DNA from: Deroplatys truncata | Taxonomy: Eukaryota > Arthropoda > Insecta > Mantodea > Mantidae | DNA length: 64,000 nt | Assembly (NCBI GenBank): GCA_030765065.1 | Contig: CM060990.1 | Span: forward strand, 7,808,001 to 7,872,000 | Direction: 5' to 3' | Shown: piece by piece, positions 57,276 through 64,000 of the stretch | How the letters are laid out: every line of letters begins with the position of its first letter | Numbering within the stretch: the stretch's first letter is position 1 | The notes under the pieces: generated by a model | What the model was told of the DNA's origin: nothing | The model's database searches: none | What the model saw: the letters and a program-made list of their open reading frames with translations, nothing else | Made by a program: the position numbers and the translations under genes

Positions 57276-59416
57276 GTCAAGCTTCCATTGTACTCAACAA
57301 GATTTATGACCCACAGCTGCAACTAAAAGTACCAAGGAGCTGTGATGGAAGGGGGGAAGTGGGGGAGGGGAGCTCATTTGCATATGAATAGACATTCCAT
57401 GCATATTAAGTGCGCTAGTCCCCGCAATTCTATACTACTCTTATATATGCTTACCTAACAAGAAATCAATTATTCCAGCTAAGTTTGAGCCAAGATTTCG
57501 ATATGAAGGTCTTCTCCGTGCTCTTGTAAGCATCGAGTCACTCTGTAACCGGACTAGGCAAATTCATTCACCTAGAGGCTTAGCGATGAATTAGGGAGCA
57601 CGATCGATATGCCAGTCTTATCGTACTCACTTCTTGACCGATTTGACAACGGTTTTCTTTGTCTTAATTAGTAGAAGCAACATGCAGAAGCACTTACATA
57701 TTCAGTTGACAGGAAAAGAGCTCGTCTCCATTCTGCATCAGTTCCAACAGAGGAATTGCCTTAAATTCTTCTAGTTTAAAATAAAACCGAACCAAGACCC
57801 AAATTAAAAAGTAAAGTTTGAGCGATAATTCAGCTTTGCAGAATTACATTGCAGCTATAAAAGAACAAACTGTTTTGAGATTTTTCCAGTTGTAAACTTC
57901 AAGTGCGCGTAGTCTTATAACAACGACTGACTCCGGTAGGCTTCCGAAAAATAGAGTTAGTTAACAGTAAGAAACACGGCAAAGAGAACGAAAGTCTATT
58001 ATAAAAAGTCACACTAAAGCTAGCACTACCAGACTACCAACTGAGCGATGAAAACAATTCACATTTTACGTTTCTACTCTTACACTGGAGAAAGTAGGTA
58101 ATTTGCTTCGCTCAAAAAATCGATATGGACGGCATATTTTGAGGTTATTTTACTGAAGAAAGGAATAAGAGAAAAATTTCCAGAAAAATAGCTTTGTGGC
58201 TGTCTGTGAATAGCATCATTCAGAAATAAACAGTCACACAAATAACCCATGTAGCACTAAATCATGTATCTTTTGAGGATGCCAGAAGAACACTTTCAAG
58301 GAATCTCCCTTTTTTAAAGAAATCCTTTGCATGAAACATTTTGTGGATTTTATTTCAATTTCATAAAATAATTCAAACAAATTTTATTGAAACGACGAAT
58401 GAAACATATTCAATCTGCTGTAAGATAACTTTCAAATACTTTTCTTCTTGTAGAATTTCCAGCAAATGGAAAGCTGTAAAAGTCGGACAAAAATTGAAAA
58501 TAGAAGTGTGTAGATGTGGTCAAAGCATATTAATCATATAAACTAATTGGTAATGGATTAAATCCTTCCAAAATATTTGCCCTAGACTATAGCAATTTTC
58601 GCACATTATAAGACCATATTTGAAATGCTAATTATCATTGATCCGTTTATAAGTAGATCATGGACAGCAAAAATCTGCTTGTTCTATAAACAGACTAGCT
58701 GTTCATCGTGCATTGCATTGGCACATTCTATAATTATGGGGTTGAAAATAAAAATAGGGGTGATTTTGAAAGTCGTAGGTAATCTATAATTTGACTTGTA
58801 CCTAAAGCGTAAGTGTCCAGAGTTCTGTCCGGATTGATCAGTAACAATTTGTACCTAAGGGTTAGACAAATATGAGTGTGGGTTGTGGTTTTTGAAGTTG
58901 TGTCCATTAATTTAGTTATTGGTTACGTCAAAATTCATATTTAAAAGTTTTTCTAAAGGAAGAAACCGTAGAAAAGTGAAATAGCCACCGTTTAAGCAAC
59001 TTAAGAGCACAACTAACAGGTTTTGATCTCATCTCTTGCAAATATTACACAAGAAATTGCATTTTTACACAGTTTATTACTAGACACGGAAAATAAACGT
59101 TTTCATCTGGGGTCACCAGAGAGTTTTATGTGAAATGTGAGAAGGAGCAGTGTTGCACCTGCTGTTCCAACAACATATGAGAAGATACATTCTACTAGGA
59201 CATCTCTATCGTGGTAAAATCAATTATTCGCAGCCGTTGACACCAAACAATGTTGCACATCTGCTTTTATATCCTTTATTTCTGGCCTTTATTTATCTAT
59301 TTAATTATTTGTATTAAGCTAACTTGTTATATGTTTGACTTTGTTATATAAACCCAATATGAGATTTGGCGCACCAGGGTTCTAAAACTGTTGGAGTCTA
59401 AATAATAGTAATAAAC

Positions 59417-59454
<38 letters not shown>

Positions 59455-62400
59455 TACACAAATTTGTGCTCTAGTTTCTAAGCAGTATATAGTTTTATGT
59501 ATTATGTAGATATTCAAAATAAAGTAAACGTAGCGTTTAAAAACTTCCAGTACTACGTAATTCAAGCTAAGGGTTAGGTGGATTTTGGAATTTGTAACGT
59601 AACCTATGATTTTTTCAAGCCCTATTGTGTAACTGTGCAATATTTTGACCATATTGTTTAAATAGTACAGATTTCTGCTTAAGAGGCTGAATATATGGTA
59701 GGGATAGTTTTTTAGAGTTCTGAGGTAGCTTATAATTTTCGTTGGATGCACAGAGTTTCATCTAGATAGACCAAAGATGTTGATTTGTATGTTAGGGGTT
59801 GAAAACAGGGATTGAATGTAAGGGTAGTTTATCACTTTTTTCAGTTTCTAGAATCCAAGTGCACCCGTTTTGTCAAAATAATACCATAAATATTATTTGA
59901 CAAACTTCGATGAACACGAGGGAAATTTGATACAAACGATATACAACCCCGCTGTAATATCTCAATTTTAAAACCTTTTATGTCTCCCCAATTACCCCTT
60001 TGGACTCGAAATCATTAAAAATCTGTCATATTTGTATTTATGTATCATAAATAACTTCTGATATCCATATTCCACGAAACGGGATTGAAATTTGGCGACA
60101 CGAATATGAAAAAGAATCTCCTAACCCACAGTTTTAAAAAAGTTGGAAATATTATATAGTCTGTGACCATCTGGAAAAATAGGACTTTTCAATGGTGAAT
60201 GAGATTACCCTACGCGTGCACACAACTTCTCTGTTTTAATATTAGTATATTTACTTAGCCTTTTGAGTGCATCAACCACTTACATATATGTAGAAATTCC
60301 GTTTTTATTATTATACATTGAATATACGCTATTTCTCTGTAACATTTGCAGAAATTGTAGTGGAGGATTTGGTAGAAGTGATCGTGTGTTACAATTTAGA
60401 CATTTTATCTTTTTGTTCGACAAGCCAACCACATATATTTGCTGGGAAACGGTTCATCAAGTATATTTTCTCATTCTGTCTACCATATTAACCATATTCA
60501 TGCTTTACGTCTTCTTCACTCCTTTCTCTTCTTTGAATTCATTATTCTCTTCTCTGCACACGCCCAAGTTCATCCTTCACTGTTCCTTCCATTTATTGTT
60601 TATCAGCCACCCGGATGTGTGTATGTGTGCAGGAATGTCCCGTGGGTTATGAGATGCTGGAGGGTCTCGGCAAGGAACTCAGAAAATTCCGAGCATACTG
60701 CGTGCCGGCTTCCTCTTACTTACAGCTTATGACTCCATTATGATTACCTACCCCTCCCCGCACCCGTTTCCGGAAGGAGCGACTTGCCCATTATAAAGCC
60801 GGCGTCACGTTGGGGCCATACCTCACTCCAAGGCGACATCCACAGTCCTCAGGCAGACTGGGCTCTTGTTGTTTTCGTATTTATAATGTCGATTTTAAAC
60901 TACTTCAGTTAACCGTCTTCGTCCTCAAAATGTCATACGACCCACAATATGCTATGGAAGGAGAGTTTCGAAGAAATACAAGTTTCGGGGAACACGATCA
61001 TACTCGCAATAATTAAGACTCTGTCCCTAATTTCCAGACCTGTTCTCTGTGTTCTGCACCGAAGGCAACCGGTTTCCGTTATTCTTGGCAGGTTATTTAT
61101 CGGTTCGCTAGGAAGCGCATTCCTTAATTGTTCAGCTTTCTTTTATCCAGAGTGCAAATATATTAGGAGCGCCACGGGAACGAGTACGTCAAACTGGCAA
61201 TATTTGGTCACATTTGCAAGGCCTTGCGTAAAATGTGGCAGGAACTATAAAAGATATCAAACTGCAATTCTGTAGGCATGTTGCTGTTCAATGAGCCAAT
61301 GTTTCTGTGAGTTGCCTTATCCTATTTGAGTTAGTTTAGATTTTATTAACATATTTATATTCTATAAGTTATAAGTAAACTCACCATTCTATTCAGGACT
61401 GAGTCATACAATGGAGATTCATCAAATTCATATTTAGAAGGACAGCGTCAACATACTCTAGTAAATTTTGCTTAGTTTAACAATTAAACAGCCGGCCAGA
61501 ATAAGGATGTAAGCCTCACTCCACCACAGTTGGCTTTTACGTGGAAGAAGTTTGTTAATGATACTGGGACAAGGCAGATATGTTGAATGTATTCTACCAA
61601 TGTCCTCTGAAATTCCCAATATTTCTGCCTTATCACAAGCACAAATCTTCTATGTAAAATTCAACTTTGGAGAAAATGAGGGTTGTAACTTTGTATGCCT
61701 ATACATATTTGGGTTAATGTTCAATGCATATCGTATGTTTCCTGGTTTCTTTTTATTCTCAAGATACAAACTTCACATCTTGAATTGTATTTATATTTAG
61801 ATGCCTAACCTGACTTGGGTTAGGAGTTGGCACCTTGCCTGATCTCTTTGGATACATTAAAATAACATAAAAGGTCTATCTCGGTAAAAGCGTATACGAG
61901 TTAGTTGTTTTCAAGCGCTAAGCCCTGTTTTAATATTGATGGCGACAAACCTTCCCATGAGGGCTCATCAGATTTTAAATTAAAGGGTTGACATGTCTAA
62001 AATTAGAGTAACATACAACTATATCACAAAATAACTAAATAAATATCTCATGGGAAGCCAAAAAGAGAAAATTATTATTTCAGTACTTCCTGCGGCCTTG
62101 CCAAGCCGGAATATTAATGGAAATTAAAACTGAATACATTGTTATATAGAAAACAATGATTGCCGTTCAGGACAGGCAAGCATATACGTATGTCGTTATG
62201 CATGATGACACTGATGTACGTTATTTAAAAGTGATGTAATGGCCCTCTACCTATGCAAAATCAAAACATTGTTATAAAATGCATATTCCTCTCAACGTAA
62301 CTATTTGCACTGTTACAGAAACAAGAAACAAATTTCCTTGTAACAAATTCGCAAAAAGGTTTAAACATAATTATAGTGTACTTTTTTGGTGAAAATACCC

Positions 62401-63822
62401 CATATTTGCTCTCATACTTTTAGAGGTTATACGTTAAACGTTTTTCTGTGAAAAACAAGCAATATAAGGCACAAGCAGGAAAATCGTATGTTATACCTAC
62501 ATGCGCTGAAATAAACATGTTTAGTTACAGATAACAGCAAAACGCTTTATTTGAGCATTTGTACTCAATTCTATAGGAGTAGGTATATAGAGGATAGTAA
62601 ACTAAAGAGGAAAAACTACTTATTGCACAAATAGTTAAGGTTGCCACGAAAAGTTAAGTGCACGAAAGGTAGTAAAGATGGGTTTCAGCACCTGACCAAA
62701 TTTCACAGCTTATACAGAGCTACGCAATCCCAAAATGGGAACAACTGACGAATAGTTTAAATGTGTAGCAAGCACAATTATGTACCAACACTTGCAAGCA
62801 CGATCAAGCCATAGCTTAAGATACCGCCAAGTATATTAATTTAACCTTAGAAAACGGTGTTTCATATTTTGATTTCCCAACAACTGTAAATGCACGACAT
62901 TTGAGCACGTACACGCGGGCTGTTCATAACATTATTCTGAATAGTAAATCTTAAAATATTTCAAAAATATGCGGAACAATAAAGAGAACACACATATAAT
63001 AAACAAAATTATAAACTTACGACAACTCTAGAAGCTCCACGTTGTTGCGAAACATGGCACAAGTAGATTAGAACCTACGGACACGAACTCTATCTTAAGA
63101 CAAATAGGGGAGGAGGAAGTGAGGGTTTAGAACAAACCACAATGAATAAGCGTTTGCAGTATAAAGGACGTAATAGCTGACACGTATAGAAACAATGCAC
63201 GAATCGGTTTAGAATATCAAAGCAGTTAATAAAATATAAACCTAAGGGTAACAGAATCGCGGGCATACAGAAGAAAATGTGATGTAAGAAGACATACATA
63301 ACCCTTCAGAGTGAAAACAAGCGAAATTTAAAACAAGAAGAAGAAGCAGATAGTTCTACATACAGCTTAGACAGAAATTATTAAACATCAAATATCACAT
63401 TTTATCGCAGATCTTCTCGCGCTGTTGCAATGCTTCCAAAATATTATGATTCCGCATGGAATGGCTTTGAAAATAGTTGACATCTAAAGATCGAGAGTGT
63501 TTGCACAGTGAATTAGCCATGTCAACTCTCTTAACCTAATTTAACATAGGACCAAATATGTAAAGAAAACGCGTAAAGGCATTCATACTGTATTTTAACA
63601 CAAATTCGAAAAACGAACATTCCCATTTTGCACAAGAGCATTTTTTGGACATCTACACATGTAAAAAACCTTAAATTAATGTATAAGGGCAAGAGACTCA
63701 AACCAAGGAACCCTGTTATGTAGCAACGACGCACTAACACTTCACTATAATGACTAGATACGGATACGCGATTATTGTCCTCAGGGTGTTATAACTAAAG
63801 GCGACTTGCAGTCTTGTGTTTT
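57276..63822. other. Intergenic DNA, no recognised gene
   Basis: AT-rich sequence with short frames only. Longest are 129 codons at 60263-60652, hydrophobic/Phe-rich and unrecognised, and 108 codons at 60949-61275, unrecognised. A (ATA)n microsatellite lies at 59416-59453. A minus-strand B-box-like word (GGTTTGAGTCTCTTGCC) lies near 63688-63704. Nothing else stands out. Confidence 0.45.
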
Positions 63823-63850
63823 TAATTTCCGGGCATTATGGTTAACCACT
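63823..63850 (+). mobile_element. Possible arm of the foldback family seen at 1251-1388
   Basis: AATTTCCGGGCATTATGG resembles the left arm at 1262-1281 (AATTTCCGGGCTTTGTGG). No matching right arm is visible before the window ends, so this may be a cut-off or truncated copy. Confidence 0.35.
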
Positions 63851-64000
63851 GTTAAATAATTATGATTACCGTTTGTCTACCTGCCTGTATATTTTCCGTA
63901 ATGCCGGAGTCCATTTCATTTTTTCTGTGTATAATTTTCTAAAAATACTTTTACGTATAAAGATGTTCCAGTCGCATTAAATACTAGATGAACTCAAAAG

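Noticed and set aside
60263..60652. 129-codon hydrophobic frame that could be a membrane protein
   Set aside because: Composition follows a T-rich strand, there is no recognisable motif, and no neighbouring exon-like signals.

Overview
This looks like a gene-poor, repeat-rich stretch of an arthropod nuclear genome, most likely an insect. The reasons are AT-rich non-coding DNA, several tRNA-derived SINEs, two full-length non-LTR retrotransposons with a gag/endonuclease/reverse transcriptase/RNase H layout, fragments of insect-type DNA transposons, and large tandem arrays. The SINE 3' ends and the GGGCGCTGATG...AGCGCCC terminus of the LINEs recall large polyneopteran genomes (stick insects, cockroaches, orthopterans), but that is an impression, not a placement. 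I see no host protein-coding gene, no convincing functional tRNA gene, no rRNA, no CRISPR array and no operon. Most open frames are short chance ORFs or translations of tandem repeats.

Layout. 1-7.8 kb is mostly unique AT-rich DNA. It holds SINEs at about 0.8 and 7.0 kb, a foldback element at 1.25 kb, the 3' end of a LINE with a (TCTAA)n tail at 2.4-2.65 kb, and a one-unit relative of the large satellite at 2.65-2.9 kb. From 7.8 to 18.85 kb a 62-bp minisatellite of roughly 75 units is interrupted by a full-length 5.9-kb LINE (copy 1, 12791-18735). From 21.5 to 24.9 kb an approximately 0.7-kb tandem repeat carries at least two datable SINE insertions. 25.5-28.2 kb holds a 653-bp element with inverted termini and a decayed DDE transposase gene. 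A third ~0.5-kb SINE lies at 31.8 kb. At 33.5-34.3 kb there is a near-perfect 84-bp array of nine units with an open minus frame. At 35.3-37.65 kb is a decayed P-element/THAP transposase on the minus strand. 46.8-50.5 kb is a cluster of tandem repeats, many with tRNA-B-box-like cores, interrupted by a SINE with a 12-bp target duplication. LINE copy 2 (51040-56971) follows, flanked by perfect 12-bp target duplications. 57.3-64 kb is mostly featureless, ending with what may be one arm of the foldback family seen at 1.25 kb.

How the parts relate. The two LINE copies belong to one family and can be read against each other. Copy 1 keeps ORF1 in a single frame with one nonsense codon, and ORF2 with two nonsense codons plus a short compensated frameshift that removes the RNase H glutamate. 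Copy 2 has several frameshifts and stops. Neither can make its full proteins. Both share a perfect 10-bp 3' hairpin whose loop has changed, which fits a recognition structure for target-primed reverse transcription. The order of insertion is readable in several places: LINE into satellite, SINE into the 0.7-kb repeat, and SINE into the 150-200-bp repeat.
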